A stretch of 64,000 nt of DNA from assembly GCF_033100115.1 (NCBI RefSeq), contig NZ_CP136910.1, positions 5,472,001 to 5,536,000 of the forward strand. Direction: 5' to 3'. Under the pieces are notes generated by a model. The model ran no database searches. It was not told the origin of the DNA and was given only the letters and a program-made list of their open reading frames with translations. Position numbers and translations under genes: made by a program. Shown here one piece after another: positions 51,247 through 59,853 of the stretch. Every line of letters starts with the position of its first letter. Position 1 is the first letter of the stretch. The stretch comes from Anaerocolumna sp. AGMB13020. GTDB lineage: Bacteria > Bacillota > Clostridia > Lachnospirales > Lachnospiraceae.

Positions 51247-52584
51247 ATGAACATAAGATTTTCACAGGAAATACCCATAAACGATCAATATGAAGTAATT
51301 GTAGCAGGCGGAGGGCCCTCTGGTTGTGCGGCTGCCATAGCAGCTGCCAGGGAAGGAGCCCGTGTATTGCTGCTGGAAGCTGCCACTGCTTTAGGCGGGA
51401 TGGGTACCAATGGACTGGTACCTGCCTGGTGCCCCTTTTCCGACAGGACAAAGGTTGTATACCGGGGGATTGCCCTGGAGGTATTCGAGAAAGCAAAGGC
51501 GGGTATGAGGCATGTTGGAGCAGGAGACTTGGATTGGGTGCCGATTGATCCGGAAGTCCTGAAAAGAGTCTATGATGAAATGGTTGTGGATGCCGGTGTG
51601 ACGGTTCTATTTTCCTCACAGGTGATTGCAGCTCCTAAGGCTCAGGGAAGGATAGAGTATCTGGTAACAGCCAACAAAGCAGGAATTACGGCGTATAAAG
51701 GGAAGGTGTACATTGATTGCACCGGGGATGCCGATATTGCTGCTATGGCAGGTTTGGATTTTGAGTTTGGTGAGGAGGGCAGTCATAAAGTACAGCCGTC
51801 CACCCATTGCTTTATGATTACGAATGTAGATGATTATTATTATCGCAACTCACCTTTTCTGCATATGCAGAACCCGGATTGTGCAGCCTATGAGATTGCA
51901 AGAGCAGAAAAATATCCGCTGGTAACGGATCCCCACTGCTGCAATTCCGTCATCGGACCAGGTGCCATAGGTTTTAATGCCGGACATATATGGGAGGTCG
52001 ATGCAACAGAGCCATTCAGCGTTTCAAAAGCACTGATAAAAGGCAGGCAGCTGGCGTACCAATATCATCAAGGGTTAAAAGAATATCTTCCGGAAGTTTT
52101 TGGAGGCTCTTTTCTGGCTGCCACAGCTTTCTCAATGGGAATCAGGGAATCCAGGCGAATAATTGGGGAATATAAGCTCACCTTAGCGGACTATAAGGAA
52201 CGCCGCTCGTTTCCGGATGAAATTGGACGCAATTGTTATTTCCTGGATGTTCATCACGGTCCTGAAGAGCGAGAGAGCATTCTTAAAGGGGAGAAAAATG
52301 GGGAGGAAGGCTGGGAGGCATATGGTGACGGTGAATCCCATGGCATTCCTTACAGAAGCCTGATTCCCCAAAACCTTGGAAATCTTCTCGTGGCAGGCAG
52401 GACGATAGCCTGCGAGCATATCATACAGGGCAGTATAAGAGTAATGCCCGTATGTATGGTGACAGGACAGGCAGCTGGAACAGCTGCAAGGCTGGCAGCC
52501 AGGAAAGAAAACATGGATGTAAGAGAGGTTGATATCAGCGAATTAAGAGAAATCCTTCAAAGAAATGGAGCTTTCCTTCAGTAA
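51247..52584 (+). CDS. FAD-dependent oxidoreductase
   Basis: 445 residues of the FAD_oxidored family. N-terminal dinucleotide motif VIVAGGGPSGCAAAIAAA (18-35), LLEAATALGGMGTNGLVP, the DCTGDADIAAMAGL motif (about 158-171) and GRTIACEHIIQGSIRVMP near the C-terminus. No signal peptide or discoidin domain, so shorter than its relative at 38858. Enzyme substrate unknown. It follows the binding-protein gene by 195 bp and probably ends the operon. Having such an oxidoreductase at each end of the locus suggests the imported compound is oxidised inside the cell, but this is inference. Confidence 0.88.
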   Translation: MNIRFSQEIPINDQYEVIVAGGGPSGCAAAIAAAREGARVLLLEAATALGGMGTNGLVPAWCPFSDRTKVVYRGIALEVFEKAKAGMRHVGAGDLDWVPIDPEVLKRVYDEMVVDAGVTVLFSSQVIAAPKAQGRIEYLVTANKAGITAYKGKVYIDCTGDADIAAMAGLDFEFGEEGSHKVQPSTHCFMITNVDDYYYRNSPFLHMQNPDCAAYEIARAEKYPLVTDPHCCNSVIGPGAIGFNAGHIWEVDATEPFSVSKALIKGRQLAYQYHQGLKEYLPEVFGGSFLAATAFSMGIRESRRIIGEYKLTLADYKERRSFPDEIGRNCYFLDVHHGPEERESILKGEKNGEEGWEAYGDGESHGIPYRSLIPQNLGNLLVAGRTIACEHIIQGSIRVMPVCMVTGQAAGTAARLAARKENMDVREVDISELREILQRNGAFLQ

Positions 52585-52598
52585 TGGAAGCAGCATAA

Positions 52599-52877
52599 CT
52601 ATTTTCTCCTGGGATTTTTGGGAAACCAGCCCTTCTCCACTCGCTTCTCCTGCTCGAACAGCTCTTTGATGCTCCAAAAGCAGGAAAAGCCGGTTACGCC
52701 GAAAATAGCAGAGAAAAAAGTATGAGCAGTAAAATAGGAAGCAGCCAGGAACAAAAGGCCTGCCAGGATAAATACAGGATAGATTCTCCTGGAAAAATAA
52801 TATTCTGCCTTAATTACAATGGGATGAAACAGCCCGATCAGTAAAAAGGAGCATAAACCGATTAGTATTCCAAGCAC
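52599..52877 (-). CDS. DUF4491 family membrane protein
   Basis: 92 residues from GTG 52877 (GAGGTGAT 6 nt upstream). Three membrane segments are visible (about 2-22, 32-50, 55-72). The motifs GLFHPIVIKAEYYF, GVTGFSCFWSIKELFEQ and RVEKGWFPKNPRRK are characteristic of DUF4491, found in many gut Firmicutes and Bacteroidetes, with no known function. The gene is convergent with the oxidoreductase gene, with only 14 bp between stops. Confidence 0.9.
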   Translation of the reverse strand: MLGILIGLCSFLLIGLFHPIVIKAEYYFSRRIYPVFILAGLLFLAASYFTAHTFFSAIFGVTGFSCFWSIKELFEQEKRVEKGWFPKNPRRK

Positions 52878-53146
52878 TGAGTATCACCTCGCTTTCTTTT
52901 TTTGTTGGATATGGGATAATTTTATGAATCATATTAATTAAATTAGCTCTTAAAAAGAAAATATCAGGTTATTCTATGAAAATCAAGAGATAATAAGAAC
53001 AGATAAGAGTTTTACCAGGTATACAGTAAATGCAGGAAGGTATTAAAAAAGTATAACGTTAGTCATTTTTTAAGTATTACTTTCTTGTGTTTGCTGTGTT
53101 ATCTGCTATTTTTATAACAGACAGAGGGATTCTAAATGTACTGGAT
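52878..53146. other. Intergenic, no gene recognised
   Basis: AT-rich. A possible promoter TTGTGT (about 53092) to TATTTT lies ahead of the terminator at 53147; transcripts from it would be very short. TTAAAAAA / TTTTTTAA inverted blocks occur near 53040-53080. No credible reading frame. Confidence 0.4.
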
Positions 53147-53176
53147 AAAGCCTGCTTATGCATCGGCTTTTTTTAT
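53147..53176 (+). terminator. Orphan Rho-independent terminator
   Basis: AAAGCC ... GGCTTT stem with TG/CA inside, loop CTTATG, followed by TTTTTTATTTT. No plus-strand gene ends within 560 bp upstream. Confidence 0.65.
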
Positions 53177-53363
53177 TTTCCGTAGTTTGTTCGATGACAA
53201 TACCTGTGTACAACTCTGTAAGGAAGCTGCTGAGGCTGAACACAAGTGCTTCTTTTCAAGATCCGTACAGGTGTAGTTTCTGTTCTGAAAAAGTCAGTTA
53301 TAGGTGGAGGGGATACGAGATTCTACTTTACGTGTATTCTATAAAACCTTATCGAAAATCACA

Positions 53364-53392
53364 TTGATTTTTGCTTTCAAACATGCTACAAT
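53364..53392 (+). promoter_or_regulatory. Sigma-A promoter for the polyamine operon
   Basis: TTGATT (53364-53369), 17-bp spacer, TACAAT (53387-53392), 30 bp ahead of the speD start. The leader is short, so no riboswitch fits after this start site. Confidence 0.7.
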
Positions 53393-53422
53393 GTAAACCG
53401 ATTATGTAAGAGAAAGGTTGTG

Positions 53423-54235
53423 ATGTTAGGGTTGGAGAAAAAGCTGGCTTTGTATGGCTTTAACAACCTCACAAAAACACTTAGCTTCAACATCTATGAT
53501 GTTTGCTATGCAAAAAGTGAGAGAGAGCAAAAGGATTATATTGCATACATTGATGAACAATATAATTCCGAAAGATTAACAAAAATCTTATGTGATGTAA
53601 CAGAGATGATTGGGGCACATATACTTAATATCTCGAAACAGGATTACGATCCTCAGGGTGCATCCGTAAATATTTTGATTGCAGAGGGAGATTTATCTTC
53701 AGAGCATATCGATGAATCATGCAACCAGGGTAAATACACGGATCATTTAAGAGATACGGTACATGCACACCTGGATAAAAGTCATGTTACAGTCCACACG
53801 TTTCCGGAGTATCATCCTGATAACTCCATATCCACTTTTCGTGTAGATATTGACGTATCTACCTGCGGCGAAATATCACCGCTTAATGCGCTGGATTATC
53901 TGATTGGTAGTTTTGACTCGGATATCATTACCATTGATTATAGAGTCAGGGGCTTTACCAGGGATGTTGAGGGCAAAAAATACTACATCGATCATGATAT
54001 CACTTCGATTCAGGATTATATTGACGATGTAACACTGACCAAATACGACGCAATTGATGTGAATGTATATCAATCCAATATTTTTCACACAAAGATGCTC
54101 ATTAAAGAAATTGAACTGCAGAATTATCTTTTCAATCTGGATGTGTATGAGTTGACGCCCAAGCACAGGCTTGAGATTACCAGCAACCTTCGCAAAGAGA
54201 TGATAGAGATATTCAGCGGTATGAATATATATTAG
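53423..54235 (+). CDS. speD: S-adenosylmethionine decarboxylase proenzyme (E. coli type, class 1A)
   Basis: 270 residues from ATG 53423 (AGAAAGG upstream; the preceding GTG at 53420 is less well spaced). [20 protein letters not shown], the cleavage site [18 protein letters not shown] (self-cleavage between K119 and S120, making the pyruvoyl group), [16 protein letters not shown] and [10 protein letters not shown] are as in the ~264-residue E. coli enzyme, not the ~126-residue Bacillus SpeH. It makes decarboxylated SAM, the aminopropyl donor for SpeE. First gene of the operon; speA begins 16 bp after its stop. Confidence 0.96.
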   Translation: MLGLEKKLALYGFNNLTKTLSFNIYDVCYAKSEREQKDYIAYIDEQYNSERLTKILCDVTEMIGAHILNISKQDYDPQGASVNILIAEGDLSSEHIDESCNQGKYTDHLRDTVHAHLDKSHVTVHTFPEYHPDNSISTFRVDIDVSTCGEISPLNALDYLIGSFDSDIITIDYRVRGFTRDVEGKKYYIDHDITSIQDYIDDVTLTKYDAIDVNVYQSNIFHTKMLIKEIELQNYLFNLDVYELTPKHRLEITSNLRKEMIEIFSGMNIY

Positions 54236-54251
54236 TGAAGGAGGGAATGAC

Positions 54252-55730
54252 ATGAATTTACTCCTTCAGCAAAAAGCGCCTATTTTTGAAGCTTTGAAAA
54301 AGCATAAAGGGAACAGGGTAGTACCCTTTGATGTTCCCGGTCATAAAGGCGGAAGAGGAAACAAGGAGCTGACAGAATTTTTAGGTGAGAGCTGTATGAA
54401 GGTGGATGTGAACTCCATGAAACCTTTGGACAACCTTTGCCATCCTACTTCTGTAATTCGTGAAGCAGAGCAGATAGCAGCCGATGCTTTTGGAGCAGAG
54501 GCCGCCTTTTTTATTGTAAACGGTACGACTGCAGCGGTACAGGGAATGATTATGTCTGTGTGTAAAGCAGGTGATAAGATAATTATGCCCCGTAACGTTC
54601 ATCGCAGTGCCATAAATGCACTGGTTGTATGTGGTGCAATACCGGTTTACGTAAACCCTGGTGTAAATAAAGAACTTGGAATACCACTTGGAATGTCCTT
54701 AGAGGATGTGAAGCAGGCAATTTCTGAGAATCCTGATGCCAAGGCAATTCTTGTGAATAATCCAACTTATTACGGTGTCTGCTCCGACCTTAGAGGAATC
54801 GTTTCCTTTGCTCATGAGCAGGGGGTCAAAGTATTGGTGGATGAGGCACATGGAACCCACTTTTATTTTGGTGATAATATGCCGGTTTCTGCTATGGCAG
54901 CAGGTGCTGATATGGCGGCAGTCAGTATGCACAAAACTGGAGGGTCTTTGACACAGAGCTCTTTTCTCTTATGTGGGGAAAGTATGAATCCACACTATGT
55001 AAGACAGGTGCTTAATCTGACCCAGACCACCAGCGGTTCTTATCTTTTATTGGTATCACTGGATATTGCAAGAAAAAATCTAAGTCTGAATGGCAGGGAA
55101 CTTTTTGCAAAAACCGTAAAATATGCAGAATATGCAAGAACTGAGATCAATAAGCTGGAAGGTTATTATGCTTTTGGCAATGAATTGATTGATTACAATT
55201 ATATTTTTGATTTTGATCCCACTAAGCTGTCTGTTCACACCAGAAATGTGGGATTGGCCGGTATTGAGGTCTATGACCTCTTAAGAGATGAATATGGTAT
55301 CCAGATTGAATTCGGTGATATCAGCAATTTCCTGGCCATTATTTCTGCCGGCGATCGTGCCATGGAAATAGAGCGGCTGATTGCTTCTCTTTCTGAGATT
55401 AAGAGACTTTATGGCAAAGAAGATCAATCCGGAATGTTCGATCATGAATACATTAATCCGGATGTGGTAATTGCGCCTCAGCAGGCATTTTACAGTGAAA
55501 AGACACCTCTTCCCATTAAGAAAACGGTAGGTAAGATCTGCGGAGAATTTGTAATGTGTTATCCGCCTGGCATTCCTATCCTGGCACCCGGTGAAAGAAT
55601 TACGGGGGATATCGTTGATTATATTCTTTATGCCAAAGAGAAGGGCTGCCTTCTAACCGGTACAGAGGATATGGCAGTTAACAATATCAATGTAGTGGAC
55701 GCACAATATGCAGGTGCAGGAATGGAGTAA
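54252..55730 (+). CDS. speA: PLP-dependent Orn/Lys/Arg decarboxylase (SpeA family)
   Basis: 492 residues of the fold-type I family typified by Bacillus SpeA. N-terminal PFDVPGHKGGRGNKELTEFLG, EAAFFIVNGTTAAVQGMI, VLVDEAHGTHFYFGD, and the PLP lysine in VSMHKTGGSLTQSS (K228); C-terminal decarboxylase domain with GEFVMCYPPGIPILAPGE. It most probably decarboxylates arginine to agmatine, the Bacillus reaction, but lysine or ornithine cannot be excluded from sequence. No agmatinase or agmatine deiminase is in this operon, so putrescine formation must be completed elsewhere if the substrate is arginine. speE follows only 2 bp later. Confidence 0.93.
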   Translation: MNLLLQQKAPIFEALKKHKGNRVVPFDVPGHKGGRGNKELTEFLGESCMKVDVNSMKPLDNLCHPTSVIREAEQIAADAFGAEAAFFIVNGTTAAVQGMIMSVCKAGDKIIMPRNVHRSAINALVVCGAIPVYVNPGVNKELGIPLGMSLEDVKQAISENPDAKAILVNNPTYYGVCSDLRGIVSFAHEQGVKVLVDEAHGTHFYFGDNMPVSAMAAGADMAAVSMHKTGGSLTQSSFLLCGESMNPHYVRQVLNLTQTTSGSYLLLVSLDIARKNLSLNGRELFAKTVKYAEYARTEINKLEGYYAFGNELIDYNYIFDFDPTKLSVHTRNVGLAGIEVYDLLRDEYGIQIEFGDISNFLAIISAGDRAMEIERLIASLSEIKRLYGKEDQSGMFDHEYINPDVVIAPQQAFYSEKTPLPIKKTVGKICGEFVMCYPPGIPILAPGERITGDIVDYILYAKEKGCLLTGTEDMAVNNINVVDAQYAGAGME

Positions 55731-55732
55731 AA

Positions 55733-56587
55733 ATGGAACTTTGGTATACGGAAAATCATACAGAGGAAGCACGTTTCTCAATTAAAATCGATAAACAGCT
55801 GGTAAGCTTACAAAGCGATTTTCAACGAATTGATATTTTTGAGTCCAAAGAGTTTGGAAGGATTCTTACCCTGGATGGTTATCTTATGGTGACAGAAAAG
55901 GATGAGTTTATTTACCATGATATGATAACACACGTACCTATGGCGGTTAACCCGGATATTAAGAAGGTTCTGGTAATCGGTGCGGGAGACGGAGGAACGA
56001 TAAGAGAGCTTCTTCGTTATAAAGGAATTCAGCACATTGATATGGTGGAGATTGATGAAGAGGTTGTTAAGCTGTGTAAAGAATATCTTCCACGTACAGC
56101 CTGTGGACTGACAGACCCTAAGGTACATTTATTTTTTGAAGATGGACTTAAATTTGTCAGGGGAAAAGAAGGTGAGTATGACCTTATCATTGTTGATTCA
56201 ACGGATCCCTTCGGACCTGGTGAAGGTTTATTTACCAAAGAATTCTACGGGAACTGTTACAGAGCCCTGAAGGAGGACGGAATCCTTGTTAACCAGCATG
56301 AGAGTATGTATTACTCTTCATATGCAGCGTCCATGATAAGAGCTCATCAGAGAATTCATGATACCTTTCCTGTGGCCAGGATTTACCAGGCTCATATACC
56401 AACCTATCCGTCAGGTCATTGGCTTTTTGGTTTTGCTTCCAAGAAATATGACCCGGTGAAGGATTTAAAAGCGGAAGAATGGAATAAATTAGGGTTAAAA
56501 ACCAGATATTATAATACAGAACTCCATTTGGGTTCCTTTGCAATTCCGAATTATATTAAAGAGCAATTGAATGAGTCTGACCAATAA
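55733..56587 (+). CDS. speE: Spermidine synthase (polyamine aminopropyltransferase)
   Basis: 284 residues. N-terminal beta domain ELWYTENHTEEARFSIKI, then GRILTLDGYLMVTEKDEFIYHDM (about 42-64), the nucleotide-binding GAGDGGTIRELL (83-94), VEIDEEVV, and DSTDPFGPGEGLFTKEFY (about 157-174) with the catalytic aspartates. It transfers the aminopropyl group of decarboxylated SAM to putrescine. It is almost fused to speA (2 bp spacing), indicating translational coupling. A closely related homologue could prefer other diamines, but the family call is firm. Confidence 0.96.
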   Translation: MELWYTENHTEEARFSIKIDKQLVSLQSDFQRIDIFESKEFGRILTLDGYLMVTEKDEFIYHDMITHVPMAVNPDIKKVLVIGAGDGGTIRELLRYKGIQHIDMVEIDEEVVKLCKEYLPRTACGLTDPKVHLFFEDGLKFVRGKEGEYDLIIVDSTDPFGPGEGLFTKEFYGNCYRALKEDGILVNQHESMYYSSYAASMIRAHQRIHDTFPVARIYQAHIPTYPSGHWLFGFASKKYDPVKDLKAEEWNKLGLKTRYYNTELHLGSFAIPNYIKEQLNESDQ

Positions 56588-56711
56588 CTTAAAAATGAAT
56601 GATACAAAGAGCATTAGACGAAAAGCAGTTAAGCTCATATAATCCATACTAATATAAATAAAATCAGTTGATTTAGCCAATATATTTTACCTACACAAAG
56701 GAGGGCCTATT

Positions 56712-57944
56712 ATGTCAAAAGCATTAATTATCGGTGCCGGTGGAGTAGCCGGAGTAGTAATCCACAAATGCTGCCAGAACCCCGATGTATTTACAGAAAT
56801 CCTTCTTGCAAGCAGAACTGTTTCCAAATGTGATGCCTACAAGGAAAAAATTGAGAAGGAACAGGGAAGCAATCCCCTTTACGGAAAAGACCAGTTTACA
56901 AAAATTACGACGGCTCAGATAGATGCTGATAATACACAGGAACTGATTGCGCTGATTGAAGGCTATAAGCCGGATATTGTAATTAACGTAGCATTACCTT
57001 ATCAAGATCTCACTATTATGGATGCCTGCCTGGCAACAAAGACTGATTATCTGGATACAGCGAATTATGAGCCTCTGGATACCGCAAAATTCGAATATAA
57101 ATGGCAGTGGGATTACAGGGAAAGATTTGAGAAAGCCGGTATTACAGCTGTACTTGGCTGCGGCTTTGACCCTGGTGTTACGGGAGTATTCTCCGCTTAT
57201 GCCATGAAGCATGAGTTTGATGAAATACATCAGATAGATATTTTGGATGCTAACGCAGGCGACCACGGATATCCTTTTGCTACTAATTTTAATCCCGAAA
57301 TCAATATTCGTGAAGTTACTGCAAACGGCAGCTATTTCGAAAACGGAGAATTTATTGAAACAGAGCCTATGTCCATTAAGCGTGTTTATGATTTCCCTGA
57401 AATCGGCGAAAAGGATATGTATTTGTTACATCATGAAGAAATGGAATCCCTTGCGCTTAATATAAAAGGAATTAAGAAAATCCGTTTCTGGATGACCTTC
57501 TCTGAAAGATACCTGACTCATTTAAGAGTACTGGAAAACGTAGGTATGACTTCAATCGAGCCGATTGAGTTCGAAGGAAAACAGATTGTACCCCTGCAGT
57601 TCTTAAAAGCAGTGCTTCCTGATCCTGCATCCTTAGGACCCAGAACGAAAGGAAAGACCAATATCGGCTGCATTTACCAGGGTGTAAAAGACGGCAAAGA
57701 AAAGAAGTATTATGTATATAATGTGTGTGACCATGAGGAATGCTACAAAGAAGTCGGTTCTCAGGCAATTTCTTATACAACCGGTGTACCTGCAATGATA
57801 GGAGCCATGATGGTCTTAAAGGGACTCTGGAAGAAACCTGGTGTATACAATGTTGAGGAGTTCAATCCCGATCCTTTCATGGAGGAGTTAAATCGCTGCG
57901 GACTGCCCTGGAAAGAAACACATACACCTGATTTGGTGGATTAA
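56712..57944 (+). CDS. Carboxy(nor)spermidine dehydrogenase (LYS1 / saccharopine dehydrogenase family)
   Basis: 410 residues. GAGGVAGVVIHKC at the start is the NADPH-binding Rossmann loop (8-14). DIVINVALPYQDLTIMDACL and DYLDTANYEP are typical of the carboxynorspermidine synthase group, as are GCGFDPGVTGVFSAYA and DANAGDHGYPFATNF. It condenses aspartate semialdehyde with putrescine (or diaminopropane) and reduces the imine to carboxyspermidine (carboxynorspermidine). Its partner decarboxylase is at 58425. It starts 125 bp after speE with AAAGGAGGGCC. Confidence 0.93.
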   Translation: MSKALIIGAGGVAGVVIHKCCQNPDVFTEILLASRTVSKCDAYKEKIEKEQGSNPLYGKDQFTKITTAQIDADNTQELIALIEGYKPDIVINVALPYQDLTIMDACLATKTDYLDTANYEPLDTAKFEYKWQWDYRERFEKAGITAVLGCGFDPGVTGVFSAYAMKHEFDEIHQIDILDANAGDHGYPFATNFNPEINIREVTANGSYFENGEFIETEPMSIKRVYDFPEIGEKDMYLLHHEEMESLALNIKGIKKIRFWMTFSERYLTHLRVLENVGMTSIEPIEFEGKQIVPLQFLKAVLPDPASLGPRTKGKTNIGCIYQGVKDGKEKKYYVYNVCDHEECYKEVGSQAISYTTGVPAMIGAMMVLKGLWKKPGVYNVEEFNPDPFMEELNRCGLPWKETHTPDLVD

Positions 57945-58424
57945 TACACAGTAACCTTTACAATCAGTTGGCGATAAAAGGTTCAGCACACGAGGTATGA
58001 ACAGTATTTTCAAAGAAGTTCAAGATGTATTCCCAGGAATTCATTTTGAACTTCTTCGTACATTGTTAAGTCATGTAGCTTTGACTGAAAACTCATTTAA
58101 CGGTTGTAAGGTTCCGCTTCGTGCGTATTGTACGCAATATTGGATACTAATTTGGACTGGCATTAAAGACTGGCTGAACGCCTGCAATAGTGAAATAACA
58201 GCTTGTGTTAAACTCTGCAATGATGTAAGCCTGCTACCTGGCGGAGAACCTCTGTGGCTTGAGCCTTTGCAGTGCTAAAAGCATATATCCGGCACTGATA
58301 TTAACAAATTTATCCAAAACACAGTGCCAGTCGTAATGAATATTTAAGAAAGGATGCCATGCAGGCGACTCTTCGTCTGTTTCGATATGGCAATACTGCT
58401 TTGGCAGTATAAAGGGGTAGAATA
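57945..58424. other. 480-bp structured spacer between the two carboxyspermidine genes
   Basis: A 44-nt hairpin, AAGAAGTTCAAGATG (58013-58027) / CATTTTGAACTTCTT (58042-58056), and a smaller GGCACTG / CAGTGCC pair near 58291-58327. GCGTA/TACGC also pairs near 58115. A 93-codon reading frame from 57997 lacks a good ribosome-binding site and resembles nothing known; I do not call it. A T-run terminator is not seen, so the next gene may still be co-transcribed. Confidence 0.5.
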
Positions 58425-59573
58425 ATGTCCGATGTATTAAACTTTGATCCGAAGAGCTTAAAAACACCGGTTTATATAATGGATGAAACTCTTCTGAAGA
58501 AAAATCTTGAAACTTTGAAGTATGTAATTGATAAAACCGGCTGTAAGATACTTCTCGCTCAAAAAGCCTTCTCCATGTTTTCTGTCTATCCCCTGATCGG
58601 AAATTATCTGCAGGGAACCACTGCCAGCTCGCTCTATGAGGCGAAGCTTGGAAGAGAAGAGATGGAGGGTGAAGTGCATATTTTTTCACCCGCTTACAGA
58701 GAAGATGAAATGGAGGAGATTATTTCACTCAGTGACCATATTGTATTTAATTCTTTTACTCAATGGAAAAAGTACAGAGCTTTGGTTGAAGGCAGTGACA
58801 GGCATATCTCCTGCGGAATCCGCATCAATCCGGAATATTCTGAAATTGAGACAGATATGTATAATCCTTGCTTTACCGGTTCCAGAATGGGTGTAACCTT
58901 AGAGCAGTTTGAACCTGAGGAGCTAAAAGGAATAGAAGGGTTGCATTTTCATACAATGTGTGAGCAGAATTCCGATGTGCTGAAACGAACCTTGCAGGTA
59001 GTAGATGAGAAGTTCGGCTCTTATATAGCAGGAATGAAGTGGATTAATTTCGGAGGCGGACACCACATAACCAGAAAAGATTATGATCTGGATATACTGA
59101 TTGAGAGCATTCTTTTTATTAAGAATAAATACAACGTGGAAGTTTATTTAGAGCCTGGTGAAGCAGTGGCTTTAAATACCGGTTTTCTGGTTGCCAGAGT
59201 CCTGGATACTTTAAAGAATGGAATGGACCTGGCTATTCTGGATACTTCTGCAGCCTGCCATATGCCCGATGTACTGGAAATGCCCTACAGACCGGAGGTA
59301 ATAGGTGCCGGAAAACCCGGAGAATATGCTTATACATACCGTCTTGGGGGCCCAACCTGCCTTTCCGGCGATGTGATTGGTGAATATTCCTTTAAGGAAC
59401 CGCTGCAAGTAGGGGATACATTGGTTTTTTGTGATATGGGGCATTATACTATGGTTAAAAATAATACCTTTAACGGAATGGGACTTCCCTCCATTGCATT
59501 GTGGAGCCCGGATAAAGGCACTCAGCTCATTAAGGAGTTTGGTTATGAGGATTTCAAGATGAGGTTATCCTAG
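58425..59573 (+). CDS. nspC: Carboxynorspermidine/carboxyspermidine decarboxylase
   Basis: 382 residues of the fold-type III PLP (alanine-racemase-like) decarboxylases. LKTPVYIMDETLLKKNLE at the start, the PLP lysine in KILLAQKAFSMFS (K47), NFGGGHHI (about 207-214), EPGEAVALNTGF (about 243-254) and DTSAACHMPDVLEMPYRPEV. It decarboxylates the product of the dehydrogenase upstream to spermidine (or norspermidine). Located 480 bp after the dehydrogenase; followed by a strong terminator that ends the polyamine operon. Confidence 0.95.
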   Translation: MSDVLNFDPKSLKTPVYIMDETLLKKNLETLKYVIDKTGCKILLAQKAFSMFSVYPLIGNYLQGTTASSLYEAKLGREEMEGEVHIFSPAYREDEMEEIISLSDHIVFNSFTQWKKYRALVEGSDRHISCGIRINPEYSEIETDMYNPCFTGSRMGVTLEQFEPEELKGIEGLHFHTMCEQNSDVLKRTLQVVDEKFGSYIAGMKWINFGGGHHITRKDYDLDILIESILFIKNKYNVEVYLEPGEAVALNTGFLVARVLDTLKNGMDLAILDTSAACHMPDVLEMPYRPEVIGAGKPGEYAYTYRLGGPTCLSGDVIGEYSFKEPLQVGDTLVFCDMGHYTMVKNNTFNGMGLPSIALWSPDKGTQLIKEFGYEDFKMRLS

Positions 59574-59607
59574 AAATTATCTTTTTTAGATATAATTCTA
59601 TATTTTG

Positions 59608-59645
59608 CAGGCAGAGAATGAGTACAAATTTTCTGCCTGTTTTTG
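59608..59645 (+). terminator. Terminator of the polyamine operon
   Basis: CAGGCAGA (59608-59615) / TCTGCCTG (59632-59639) followed by TTTTTG. Confidence 0.85.
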
Positions 59646-59665
59646 TTTGCAATTAATTTGTCCTA

Positions 59666-59692
59666 TTGACATGAGGTCTCATGTCGTAATAT
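59666..59692 (+). promoter_or_regulatory. Promoter with a palindromic operator in its spacer
   Basis: TTGACA (59666-59671) and TAATAT (59687-59692) are 15 bp apart. Between them GACATGAG (59668-59675) and CTCATGTC (59678-59685) form an 8-bp inverted repeat with a 2-bp centre. A repressor bound there would block RNA polymerase. The spacer is 2 bp shorter than optimal. Confidence 0.5.
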
Positions 59693-59753
59693 GCTGAAAT
59701 AAGTAAGGTGTGTTACTGGAATAATGATATAGCATAAATTGGGGATTCTAATA

Positions 59754-59807
59754 GCAGAAAGTATTATGAATGCAGAAAGTATTATGAATGCAGAAAGTAT
59801 TATGAAA
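59754..59807 (+). repeat. 18-bp tandem repeat, three copies
   Basis: GCAGAAAGTATTATGAAT at 59754-59771 and 59772-59789, then GCAGAAAGTATTATGAAA at 59790-59807. In frame, the units spell AESIMN repeated and then K, so the tract could be translated as part of a leader peptide of about 24 residues ending at TAA (59822-59824). Confidence 0.85.
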
Positions 59808-59853
59808 CGCTTACGTTTTATGTAATGCAATGATATGAAAGAAGGAGAATAAC

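Noticed and set aside
53158..53367. 69-codon frame upstream of speD
   Set aside because: It begins inside a terminator and overlaps the speD promoter.
57997..58278. 93-codon frame between the carboxyspermidine genes
   Set aside because: Shine-Dalgarno only one base from the ATG, no recognisable domain, and the frame crosses a strong hairpin.
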